Origin: Undaria pinnatifida
Lineage: Eukaryota; Sar; Phaeophyceae; Laminariales; Alariaceae
Direction: 5' to 3'
NCBI GenBank assembly: GCA_012845835.1
Contig: JABAKD010000027.1
Coordinates: 124,001 to 188,000 of the forward strand
DNA length: 64,000 nt
Made by a program: the position numbers and the translations under genes. This document shows, in pieces, positions 43,831-56,300 of the stretch (positions are counted from its first letter, which is position 1; every line of letters begins with the position of its first letter). A model generated the notes under the pieces. The model was not told where the DNA came from, did not search any database, and saw only the letters and a list, made by a program, of their open reading frames with translations.

Positions 43831-46568
43831 GGTCATTTGACCATTGACCACGCATCCCTTTCGAGACGGAACACCGTTCTTATTCCTAATAGACACCTAC
43901 CTCCAAATGTTGTGCGCTCATTACGCTTCTTCCATATACTACATAGAAACGGTTTGCTTATCCTATCCACGTCCTGTTTCGCCGTCTGCGGCCACCGTTT
44001 ATCTCCTAGGATAGCAATCGTTTGCTCGCTACTCTCTAGTCTACCAAATTATTTCATGTCACATACGTCTAATTTTCTTATCTCCACTACTAACGCATCC
44101 CGTTCCTCCTTGTATATTTCGCATTCTACTATGTGAGTCCTACTCTCTATTGTTGTGCCACACGGGCACATATTTGTAACCACATCCTCCTCCCGACTAC
44201 TCGTATATCTCTTTCTTCTTTCTGGTAGGCCTAGGTCCCCTACACGAAATCGCAGTTTCAGCTTTTTCGCATAGATAGTCCGTTGGGCCGTGCAGATACT
44301 TTTTCATTAAAAAATATCTTGAGCAACGCCCAGTACATATGTACCAGGTATGTGCTTCTCCTCTTTCACCTTATTTCTTAGCGCGTGCCTTTCCCTTTCT
44401 TCTATTCTTTCTTTTACTTCTGCCTTGTACCCGCCAAACTTCTCGTAGACAGTACCTCTCCTTGGTCTTTTCCAATATCCTTCCATATTTTCTCGACTAC
44501 GTCATCCCATCTTATTCCAGCTCGCCCTTTGGCTATTTTCTCCCATACAAGGTACAGCATTATCAACTATGGCTAGGGGGGAGGGGGGGCACACTACGTA
44601 CCTTTTGTGTTGAGCCGTGGTAGTCGTTGCGCCCTGGCACTTATAGAGGATCAGGTATATATCTTCCAATCCAGCAGAATAATATACCTGATCAGGTGTA
44701 TTGTTTCCTTTTCATGTAGTCTACACATTACACAATATTATAGTCTAAACCTGGTAGCCAGTACCTTGAACACGTACAACCGTACATCTTTGGGAACGTT
44801 CTGTTGGTGTTGTAATACTAGTAATAATTTGTATTACGAGTTAGTATTACTAATTTGCATGTACGAGTTCCCGTGTTCATGACGCAGCCCAAATATATAT
44901 ATATATATATATATGTCTAGACTATATTATATGAACATGGGCCTTTTGCGACAGTTTTCGTCTCCATTATCGTTATCGTCACCGTTATCGTTATGGACGC
45001 TTTGAGTTTTTCGGTACGGTAACAATCAATATCGTAATCGCTATCGGAGTTACTTTGGCCTTATCGAACCGAAAGGTTTGTGGTTTCGATATCCAACACT
45101 AATGACCGCCCAACAGCGGGAAAAAAAACACCCTATTGGCGCGGACAAAGTCCTTTGTTGTCTGTGTAAGCTCTTCCTGGTCACATAAAACCGACATTCA
45201 GCTATGTGTGCAAAGGTTGCGTGGTCCCGGTTGATTGGGCGCCTTCTGCTGCAGTCAAGAACTACACCTTCGCCACCTGCGAGAACTCTTTTCTTTCATT
45301 TTCTCGTTTTCTACTTTCTAGTTCTTCCTGTTTCACACATGCTTGAGTTCGAGTTCTGTCATGCAGCGCGCGATTGATGGGCTCCGCGGATCCTTCCATT
45401 GTGGGCCCGATGGCGCCATCATCGGGCGAGGGGTCGGGTCTGCGCGCTCTTGGTGTACAGACAGATGGTTGATCATTCTTCTCGGATTTCTCTTAGTATT
45501 GTTTGACCCGTACTGGTACCTTGACCTCGCCGGCAATAGGCTCGATCGAATCTCGGTGCGAGCATTTCGCAAATACCTCGGCAAGTGCGACCCTCACCTC
45601 GCCACTAATCGGTTTGATTGTCGGCGCAATCCTGCTATATCGGCAAAAAACAACTCCAAACTATACGCTAGAAATAATAATAAATACAAAATGAAACCGA
45701 CGTTTTCGTGAGGTCGCCGTGTTGTCATGACGTTATGGTAAGAGCTTAACACGTATGTACCGATACAACGGGTGACATCACGTTAACCGCCGTTCGCCGT
45801 TGCGAGCTCTGGGCACTGCACGCAAACGCGACAATACGGTATAACTACTAACTTGCACAGCAAGTGAGGCGTATCCCGTCGTAGATCCTCCGACGTTCAC
45901 CGGTTCATTTCTATTTGGAGCAGTGCAACACAGCAGTGCGCAGTGCGAGACACAGATACAAAAAAAAGCATAGGTACAGTTACAGGTGTGGTATCTATAC
46001 TATATAGTTACTGTACCCGCGATTGATACACTACATCCATCCAGCCCGACTTGCTAAACTCAACAACCCAACTCTTGTCCGTCTTCTCTTCCTAACTCGG
46101 GCTGGGTGTGAGAGTGAACGGCGGCTATTGTTGGTCAGCCTGGCCACTGTGGGATACTGCTTGCACACAGTGCACACCAAACGCATTTACAACCTAATCT
46201 TGATGCACCGTGTTGCTGCCTTGAGCGATGGCCACACAATTATAGCCCGAGGCGCATTGGGTTCTTCTGCGATGTTTTTGGACGTGACGACATGACCAGC
46301 GCGCCGGCATCATAGCTGCACAACTCGAGACTAAACACTTCCAGGTACCAGGTATTATAATCAATCCTGGAGTAGGTGACGTAAGATTCTATGAATAGAC
46401 CAGAACTCTATTAATAGCTTACATTTCTGGAGTGCTACACCGAAACCCTCGAGAGCAGGGCGAGCTAGCAACGTCCCTCCAAGAGCCCTTTCAAGAGCCC
46501 ACCCTGGGTCCTCTTTTGCGCTTGGAGGTGTTATCTGCACCCAAAACACCACATTAGACGTCGCTATC
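43831..46568. other. No gene recognised
   Basis: An (AT)n run is at 44890-44914. A T/C-rich stretch at 43980-44530 keeps plus-strand frames open. A minus-strand frame near 45333-45470, SGPQWKDPRSPSIARCMTEL, faintly recalls the start of a copia reverse transcriptase. The repeated CGTTATCG words at 44958-45050 are another simple array. Confidence 0.4.
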
Positions 46569-47353
46569 TCAATCTGCACCTTTGGAGGTGCCTGTCTTCG
46601 CGCGCGTTCGACTACGAGTTTTAGGACCCGGATCGCTGTTAGCACTAGCATGGGTGGGGTTTACAGGTGCTTGGCGATCAGCCCGTGATTGTGCGGCATC
46701 TCCGGCCATGTTGCCATGGTGTCTTTCACCATTCTCATCCCCGCTAGAGCAATACTCGCTGCGTTCTTTCCGTCGCGGGGTAGTGCTCCCTCTACGGCCG
46801 TTTCCACTCAAGTCGCTATTGCTGCTCGCATGGCGGGAAGGCGTGGCGTAGCTGGCGTCATCAGCGGGCATAGGACCAACCGGTCTCGACGCCTTGGGGG
46901 CACCGCCCTCGTAAAAGCCGTTCGTTTCTACATAATGCCCTCCATTCCCTCCTCCCCGTGCAGTCTTGGCTACACCCCCCTTCCCACCACCGCCGCTTCC
47001 GCCAGAGCTACTACTTCTCCTCGCGCGGGAAGGCGCCGCAGGTGGTTCATCCTCATTCGACTCCTGTGCCCCTCCAAAGCAGCCCAGCGCCAGGTGCGCT
47101 GCGACACCCGCCGCAAATATGGCGGCCACGGTAGCTCCCGCAACTTGCAGGGTGCGGGGATCGGCGTCTCCCACAATTGTTGTGATTGCACGACCTATCG
47201 CTCCGGGCAGGTTGGTCTTGCGTTCTTTGCTCGATATATCCGGCCAGGCTTCCTCGATCGCCAATTGCTGCTCAGAGGAAAGGGAGGGCGGGGAAGAGAG
47301 AAGAAGGGCTGCATCCACTCGTCCGACGAAAGCGTCAGTAGTAAATCCTTGAC
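46569..47353 (-). CDS. Torsin-like last exon: lid region, membrane helix, Ser/Gly-rich tail
   Basis: The acceptor GCGTCACCCAG starts it in phase 1, and it stays open for 260 residues to a TGA. Order: QGFTTDAFVGRVDAALLLSS (torsin-like before the lid), SSEQQLAIEEAWPDISSKER, a hydrophobic helix VAGATVAAIFAAGVAAHLAL, an acidic NEDEPP, and about 150 residues rich in Ser, Gly, Arg and Asn (ARRSSSSGGSGGGGKGG). This is the longest non-repetitive frame in the window, and its GC-rich codons contrast with its surroundings. Confidence 0.7.
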
Positions 47354-50300
47354 CTGGGTGACGCACATAGAAAAGAGAGAGAGTGCGAGGGAGAGGTTCC
47401 GTCGCGCATGAGTGACGGTGCTCGTTCCTATACGCGGTGTACCATGGTACAAGGTAGCATGCTAGCACATTGAACTGGCTGGTATAGCGATACGGTGCAT
47501 GTGACGGCTTTTGACAAGCTCGAGCCACAACCAGGACCTACGTGGAATGACGGGGTAGGTGACGTTGCTTGATTGTTGAGGATAGCTTCTAGATATTTCC
47601 ATCGAACGGGGGAGGCCTGTCAAAAGCGTGTACGACTTGATATAGCCTACATCACACATCGTGATCGTGCAGCCGTGCTTCAATGCTGGATACGACGCCG
47701 ACACGCCCGACACCCCACCAGCACACTACACCAACTTAGGGCGTTGCAATACATCAGCTTAAGCAATAGATACCAATGTTAAGGTGTTGCACCACACCCG
47801 CGCCGTAGTTACTTACAGCTTACAGGGATTTTCACGGATCGGGTCACTTCTAGCGGGTAGGGTCGCATCAGGGCGACCCGACCCAACCCTACCGGTGACA
47901 GTTAAAAACCTCCTGACCCCATCCGGTCGGACCTGTGAGATTTCGAACCCCTCGTAACCCGGCCCGACTCGATCCGCGATATATTAGAGCGCCCTTCTGA
48001 CCCGATCGATGAGTCGGGGCATGAGCGGTGAAAAGCTCTGGTTAATTTTTGACCTTAGGGTGTTGCTGAGCAAAAAAACAGAGGAGAGGTGCATCGACTG
48101 CGAGGCCACCACCAGCCAGCAGTGGTTCGGCGGTTACGGCAGCAAGGATCGACCTATGTGTATATGTAAAATATGATCTTCGTTGTTTTCTGGCTCGCTG
48201 CTCTCCGGCGGCCGAGTGTTTCTTCTCGCACTTTCGGCCGCGGCGCAAGCTAGCCTGCCATGGGTACATTACGAAGCATGTCTGGATCTCGACCGAGCTT
48301 CGTGGCGGCGCTCGGCGCTTGAAACGTCGCTTAGCTGGCTCTATTTGGCAAGGGATTGCGTTCCGCCTTTCTGAGACGAGGAGGCCACTTGGAACACCCC
48401 AAATTGTTTTTCAAATTTTGAAATTTTGATAAACTTAAAATATTTTGTTCTTCGTTGTTTTGTTTGAAAAAAAATGGCCCGCTACTCAACCAACCTCAGC
48501 AGCAGCACAGCAGCAGTAGCAGCAACCGCCCGGACTAAATTAACCTCAGCAGCAGCACAACAGCAGCAGTAGCAGCAACATACAGCAGTAGTAGCAGCAG
48601 TACACATGTGGGTCGGGCTAGTGTGGGGTTTGGGGGCGCGCCGCCCTGGGTCGTTTCGGCCCCGGATCTCGACGTGGGTGCGTAGGCATGAGTGCAGACA
48701 AGGGCCAACCGGCCTGCGCTCTCCCGCCGCGCGGGCGGCCGCTCGTCGAAGCAGGAGCGAAAGCGTTTATCGGCGTGGTTGACCTGGTGTGTTTATTTTT
48801 CTCTTGCGGGGTAGCTAGACGTGTCCGAATGATGTAAGGACCGTTGTTACTTGAACAAAAACACATATCCCGGTAATATATTCAAGGACAGAGCGGATGC
48901 CAGCAGGAGGAGGCTGGGAGGGGGGGCCGGGAGCAGCCGAGTGTTGGAACGAGGCACGGCTTGCATCTGTCCGCGCGGGAGACGGGACTCACAGGGACAT
49001 AGAGCGGAAAATGCTTGGAAGATGGCGCCGAGCGCGGCGAGGGTGGAAGGCAGCATGCACGCGAGTCTCGACCAGGCCAAATATTGATTTTTGGGCAGGG
49101 TGGAACCATGGGTAGGGTTCAAAGATATATAACTTCTTACTAGCGATAGTCAAACTCAGGTACATACACGGTGTTGCTGTGGCCAAAATCGGTACAGTTC
49201 TATTTCAGCGTTCGCCACGCGCCCAAGACGCCATCTGATTGGCTGGGTGGATCGGTTCTAGGTATGTTGCTATTATCGTACACACAAATCATACACACAT
49301 ACATTTCTGACCACATGCATCAAGTAGTGGCGGGTTCAGGCTGGAACACTATCGATCTATTAATAGCTCTACTTTCTACGGGGATAACCAAGGAGTACAT
49401 ACATCAAGGCTTCGGCTCTCCTCAAACACAGTACCAAACAAAGCGTTGAACACCACCTCCAATTCATGGAAAATCCTACCACGTACGCCACACACACCGA
49501 AATTGTTGCCGCCAACCAATTAATTATTGTGCAACATCCAAGAGCGACTAACATTGGCTGATCAATCCTATCCATTACCACCAAGTGCAAACACATGTGA
49601 CGTACCATATAGCAACGAGCACTTTTATTCCACGTACGGTACACAGCATCTCCTGACCACTAGTAATTCGTTTACGCGTACATCAGTACAACGTGCACCC
49701 ACCGCTATCACACTCTTTCCGCTGATGAATACTACTGCTACTGCTCTTCCTTTGGAGCAATGCACTAGATCATGCCACACATTTCCTCTAAGAAGGGCAG
49801 AGGGGTTGATCTAGGTGAGTACGCGTAACACCATTATAGCTGGGAAAATATCTATACGTGTGTTACCGGTGTCTCCCTCTTCGCCTTGCGACGCCCCCGG
49901 GATTTCACGTTATCCACATCCCGGAGGGGAACCTTGTAATACCGTATAATATAACACGCAAGATAACACACTAGCCCACCCCTAGGACGAATTTCCAAGG
50001 TACTACAGTATTACTGATGTAGTGTTATCGACAATGGGGAGAGTTACAAAACGCCGCCCGACGCGTCCGATGAAAATCATCGAAGAGATCTTCTCGAGGC
50101 CGGCACGTTCGCTGTGTCCGACCTCCTCAAATTCCAGGAAATCGGTTCTGATATTGGTCAGAAAGACTTAAGGGTATTGTTACGTACCGCGTTATGCGGT
50201 AATACGGTGTCTCGTTGTCAGCCGGGAGGTTTCGTGCCATGGTCTTCCTCGAAGCGTGCCCGCAACAGTCATCTACGAGATCAAAGCACCATATATAACA

Positions 50301-53300
50301 GATGTACACCACGTGCAAGGTAGCAACTCAGAAACAGCACTCTTCATATTGGCAACCTTCCCTTCGATGTTCTAATATTGCGCATTATGTGCTACATACA
50401 AGTACGACTAGTAGTATGCATAAACACTAAAGCCAGAGTATATTTGAAGGAATATTTGAAGGAATATATGAAGGAATGTTTGAAGGAACATTTGAAGGAA
50501 TTGTCTCCCTCGAGGGTTGAAATGAACACATGTCTTGAAAAAGTACGTACCAATTACTTTTCACCCCCATACGGCTATGATACGCCCATCTTGCATGATA
50601 CGCACATCTTGCACCAGGTATTGCAAGATTACTCGAAGCACGAGCATCACTAACGGCCGCCACACCGGCTGTCGTGAATACACCAGGTATCCTGGAACCA
50701 TCCGTACCAAGGTGCTACTAAACCACACTACCGTGGCGCCTACCGCTTAAACCACATAAAACGCTTGGCGGTATTAATAGGCTCTTGCGCTCTTGCACAT
50801 TTTTCCGGTATGATCATGCCCGATATCATCTCTCTCTACCACCAAAAACAATTAATCATGTCTTGAAATAGTATTGAGTAATTGAATGTCACCCGCCCCA
50901 AACGTAAAATTACTCTATCGTAGCCCTCCACTGTACCATGAAAAATAATTACCTGGTACCACGTACTAATAAATGTCGTGCAACGGTATGAATTTACCAA
51001 TGAAAAGTCACCCCGCCTAAATAAAAAACACTTGAAAGTCTCCCTCTACCACTAAAACATATACTAAAAAATGCTTGAAACAGTTTGAATAATTCATTGT
51101 AACCTCCCCCTTGAACATAAAACTACTTAAAGTCTCCCTCTAGCATCAAAAACAAGCACTAATAATGTCTTTGAATAGTGTGACCAAACAAATTACCCCC
51201 CCCCCCCCCCCTTAATATTAAAACACTTGGAGTCTCCTTCCGGCATCCAAAACAAATACCAGACACTGAAAAATGTCTTGAAATATTTCACCCCCCTGTT
51301 GAATATAAAAACAGGCAAGTATCAACTATCTGGTACTTACTTCCCTCAGAGATGGACATTACCTGGTACCTACTTTCGAAATTATTTCGATGTGAGTTCG
51401 ATATGATACCATTCTACCACCTGTGAACGGAGGTGTAAGGATCGTTTTATTTTCATGTCAAAATCCCAAAGGTCCTACTATTAATAATATGATGTTTACC
51501 AGGTATCTCTCACCTTCGAAATGCCACGCGTGCCTTAGCCGATCTTTCCCGTCCAACCCCTGGGTTTCCTCGTAGCGTGCCTTAGCCGATTCGTCTTCGT
51601 GAAGCAACATCAAGAACGTCGACCCATCGCCACTAAGCTTCACGTCGTCATGGTCCATGATTGACCTGCACAGCCGAAATAACGGAGTTCATGCAGCAGA
51701 TACAAACTCTCACGCACCAATGATATGTGTTGTGTTGTGTTGTGGTGTGTTGTGTTTGGTTGTGCGTGGTTGTGTTGTGTTGTGGTGTGTTGTGTTTGGT
51801 TGTGCGTGGTTGTGTTGTGTTGTGTTGTGTTGTGTTGTGGTGTGTTGCGTTGTGTTGTGTTGTGTTGTGTAGTAGTGTTGTGTAGTGTTGTGTTGTGTTG
51901 TGTTGTGTTGTGTTGTGTTGTGTTGTGTTGTGTGGTGTTGTGTTGTGTTGTGTTGTGTTGTGTTGTGTTGTGTTGTGTTGTGTTGTGTTGTGTTGTGTTG
52001 TGTTGTGCTGTGTTGTGCTGTGTTGTGTTGTGTTGTGTTGCGTTGTGCTGTGATGTGTTGGGGTTGGGCTAATGACAATCGCAAAGGTTTAGCAGCGGCA
52101 GTTCCTATGAATAGGGAGAGCTACGGTATTTCATGACCTATAAATACATATAAAATCATTCCTTGAATATCGAGTCATTCCTTGGTGTCACGGACTTTAG
52201 TCAGGAGTTTTTTGTCTCGGCCTAAGTATTCGATTCGCGGAACTGGAATTCTCGGTCGAATATGGCTTGGTTCGAGCGCCGCCTTCGGGGGGCTGCTCCA
52301 ACGCCCCTCGCCCTGCCGTGTCCGTTCCGCACATCGACGTGAACGCGGACGGGTGCCGAGCGAGACGAGCGAGTGTCGAGGAGGAATTTTGGAAAAATTG
52401 TTGAATCTTAATGGCTGCAACGCCTGAATGATTTACAAAATTGGCATCATTTCCAAACGGTACGTGATAATGTTTGGAATTTTGCGGTGGCATACTCTCG
52501 AGCGTTAGCTTCTTTGCTGTACTTTTTTACTAGTTCGTTTGGTTTCTTGCTCGGCATTTCATTGCTTTTGTTTTTTCTGCTCGTTTTGCCAGCTGGAAAT
52601 TCAATTTTTTAGTGTGGGTTCACCTAAAACGTGACACAAGTTACCGACGATATCCAACAACTTCGCGACACAAATTACCGGCCGCAAAACGTTTCGTGAC
52701 AAAATAACTCCCAAACCATGGAATCATGACATTTTCATGTAACAGAATCTCGAGACAAAACCAAGCAGGTAGAGCCGTCTCTTCGGCCTTTGGCCCTGGC
52801 TTTAGCATGGCAGCTGACACTCCAGCCAGCCTCTGCTGTAGGCATGAACGAGTGCGGTTGATTCGCAGCGAACTATCCCGCTGTGCTCGCTTCTATGTGG
52901 CCATTGTCCACGCCATTTCATGTCACCTCCCTTCTGTTTGGAGCTCGTCGTCGTGCCGTCGAGGTACGAGGAAACCCGTACGTACTGGGTGAGAACAGCA
53001 GTATGTACGACGAGCATGAACGCCAACTGACGACATTGGCAAACACACAACATCAGGTGCAGCAGCATTAGCCGAAGGGCGAAACTTCTAGCATATACTG
53101 CAGCAACTAGTAGCAACCAGAACCACAGCAGATAGCTCAAAGTGCAGTACGAGTGCAGTTGGAAAGTTTAGTCGTACACGAATCACTCTGTCCAATATAT
53201 AACAGAATCTCGAGACAAAACCAAGCAGGTAAAAGAGCCATCTCTTCGGCCTTTGGCCCTGGCTTTAGCACGGCCGCTGACACTCCAGCCAGCCTCTGCT

Positions 53301-56300
53301 GCTGTAGGCATGAACGAGTGCGATTGATTCGCAGCGAACTATCCCGCTGTGCTCGCTTCTATGTGGCCATTGTCCATGCCATTTCATGTCACCTCCCTTC
53401 TGTTTGGAGCTCGTCGTCGTGCCGTCGAGGTACGAGGAAACCCGTACGTATTGGGTGAGAACAGCAGTATGTACGACGAGCATGAACGCCAACTGACGAC
53501 ATTGGCAAACACACAACATCAGGTGCAGCAGCAGTAGCCGAAGGGCGAAACTTCTAGCACAAACTGCAGCAACTAGTAGCAACCAGAACCACAGCAGATA
53601 GCTCAAAGTGCAGTACGAGTGCCGTTGGCAAGTTTAGTCGTACACGCATCATTCTGTCCAATATATAACAACCGTTTTATGTTCTTATTGAAAGAGAAAA
53701 AAAATATTACATTTCCTGTAAGAATGATACGTCGTACGAGCGGACGTTCTGATTCTGGTGTGTTGCTGCCGTGAGACCATGGAGCACACCGCATGTTTTA
53801 CCCAAACAAGAGCCAACAAGAGGCAGCGCACAGGGGCCCCCACCACAGAGACACGTGACAACCGCAGCCAGCTGTCGATCGCGTAATTCGCGGGTAGTCC
53901 GTGCTTCGGTGGGTGTATCGGAAGTCGTTCGTAGTACTGCTGTAGATCGTCGAAAAACCACGGGGCATCGTTCTGGTGGCAGACTCGCCAGTAGACCCCC
54001 CAAAATTTATTTACCTCTTCTTTTTCTTGGCCCCATGCACCCATTTCCTTTCCTTTCTCTTTGTTTGTTTCTTTTTGCCAATTGACTTGCGTCTGTTGTG
54101 CGTATGCGTAGTGATAGATACCACGTGTAATATATGCGTGGTAGTCTTTCTTGGGTGGCGAGCGGTATAGTCGGTTTTTCCAGGCGCGAGTAATGAGACG
54201 TATGCACCAGCATGGACCTGGCACATCGTAGACTGACTCCCAATTTCACATTTATATGTTTCTGGTGGAGGCATGAATTGCGTCAGCTGTGATTCATGCG
54301 TGTACCACCTTTGGTTTGTGTTTTTCCCCTAGGGTATTCCTCAGCTCCAGAGTGACTGGAGCCTGTCCTGTGACCACGGACTTGATTATGCGAGTTAATG
54401 TGAGAACGACAACAACAACAACAACAACAACGGAAATATTGCCTGTTTCTTGACCTTTCAGCTGCTTCCCGCAAATTTGGTTTTTCTGCCAACACGATTT
54501 TGAACCTTTTCGCGATTTTCCTTCCTTTTTGTCTAGTAAGTTGAACCTCCTACCATTTGCCGCTAATTTGCCGCCTGTGCATTAGTTGCGGAACGGTCCA
54601 GCTTTAGCTTTTCTTTGATTCGCACCATTTGTTTTGTACTTGACGAAGCTTCATCGGCTGAGATCTGGGCTTGGCTCATCATCTCGACACCGCCCAGCAC
54701 CCCATCGCAGGGTTATAGCTTACAGCAACGAAGCGCTGTGCAATGCCCTGCGATGCCCTGCGGCTCAGCTCAGCAGCGCACCGCTAGCTCAGAAGAGCGA
54801 AGCGCTATGCTTTGCCGTGCTCTGCCGTCGCGGTCGTTCGTTATTCATGATATCTAAAACTCCGCGTACGCTGGTATTTAGGTATTTGGCGCTTTATTCT
54901 ATACATATCGCGTCAACCATCGGAATATCATACAATATGGGGGAGGGAATGTAATCTCTATGCAAAGATCCTGTTTTGTTTTAATCAATTGTCAGCCGGC
55001 CGCCCCGGTGGTCTATTAAAAATAGTGGTTTTACCCTCGAATACTACCAACGTTTGGTTGTCCTTGAGTTCGACACCCACCACGATGAGATTTGACTTTA
55101 TTTGCAAAAATGCAAAAAAAAAACAGGGATCGAATAACTGCTGAGAGCGCCTAGCAGCGTGGGTTGGTTCGACGCGAGTCGACGAGGGGAGAAAATGCTG
55201 GATTCTCCTCGCGGTAGAAATGAAAGCACGTGCCGAAGTGGGGAGGGAGGAGGAGGGCCCGCTATGTGACCCCGGATCTGAGTTACTACTGGGAGGGAGC
55301 GCGAGAGTGGTGCGGGGATAATACATGGGATGAAAAAAAAAAAAATGTTGCAAAGCTATATTATTATTGCTACCAGTAAATAATATGTCAGTCTCTAGGA
55401 AACACGCACGGCACTATCGGCAGTCGTCATGGTAGAGACACTCCGGATATTATGCATTGAGGGGCCACGTCCGATTTCGACAACGTGAAAGCACCCACGA
55501 AGAAAAGACAGCAGACACACATATCCCGCCTTCTCGAGAAAAAGAGAAGAAGCGCTACGCCAACCTCCCGTACGAGCAAAGCCACCCCCGCACCTATCTT
55601 AGACAACGCCGCCTCAACGAGAGATCGCCCTCCTCTTCTACGTTTTCCTCCTCGCCCGCGACCACGCAGACCAATCAATGCGACAGCTTTCACGTAACAA
55701 ACAAAGCAATCTTCTTCCAAAACCTCGCCGGCTGACATGTCCTCATGTCGACGTTTGATGCAAACCGACTTTGCATCCTGTCGACTTCGAACCTCCATTG
55801 CCACGGGGACAGCAGTGCAGTCTCTTCATTAATGCCAAGGCCTCTTTTGTTTCGCCTAGAGGCGACGCAGGTTCTCAACTATAATACTCTTTTCGGTATT
55901 TTTGTTTGACAGACGCCAACTTTTACTTGACGGCGCATTTAACATAGTTTGTTTCGCCTATCCTTGCCTTCTTTGTTGTATAATATTACGTTTTTTCTCT
56001 TGTCAAAGCATGACTTTCATAATCCCATGTTCGTATGAAACTCTTGGCATTACTTTAAAGTTCAATGCATGCCAAATCGGACAGCTACACCTTAAGTTGT
56101 CGAAGTGCTGCCCTGCCCTACCCGAAGCATGGGCGCCGGCGAATGCCGGCGCCCATGCGGAGCCCTTGTATACAAGGTATAATATAGACACCACGTCCAG
56201 CCACAAACGAGCCATCACTTCAGCAGCAAACCGATCTTCCGCTGCGGCAAGCGCGAGAGCGTAAGTTGACAGATTTTAGTGAACATCGACGAGCAGTGGG

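Larger units (their letters stand above)
52142..56170 (-). mobile_element. Large dispersed element, right copy (4.0 kb), inverted
   Basis: An inverted copy of 33145-36558 with the same internal order, including the 466-bp tandem duplication and the antisense SINE. It is longer mainly because about 450 bases at 54508-54957 have no counterpart on the left (a GCTCAGCTCAGCAGCGCACC-type stretch related to 62590-62700). It lies entirely in the torsin-like intron, in the gene's orientation. Confidence 0.75.

Noticed and set aside
45333..45470. Copia reverse-transcriptase start (SGPQWKDPRSPSIARCMTEL)
   Set aside because: Only a short, faint resemblance with no further domain in any frame.
50052..50179. 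Open minus-strand stretch with FEEVGHSERAGLEKISSMIF as a torsin-like exon
   Set aside because: The exons at 51514 and 46569 already join in phase without it, and its acceptor is poor.
51710..52136. Thr/Gln/His-rich and Cys/Val/Leu-rich repeat frames
   Set aside because: Artefacts of the TGTTG microsatellite.
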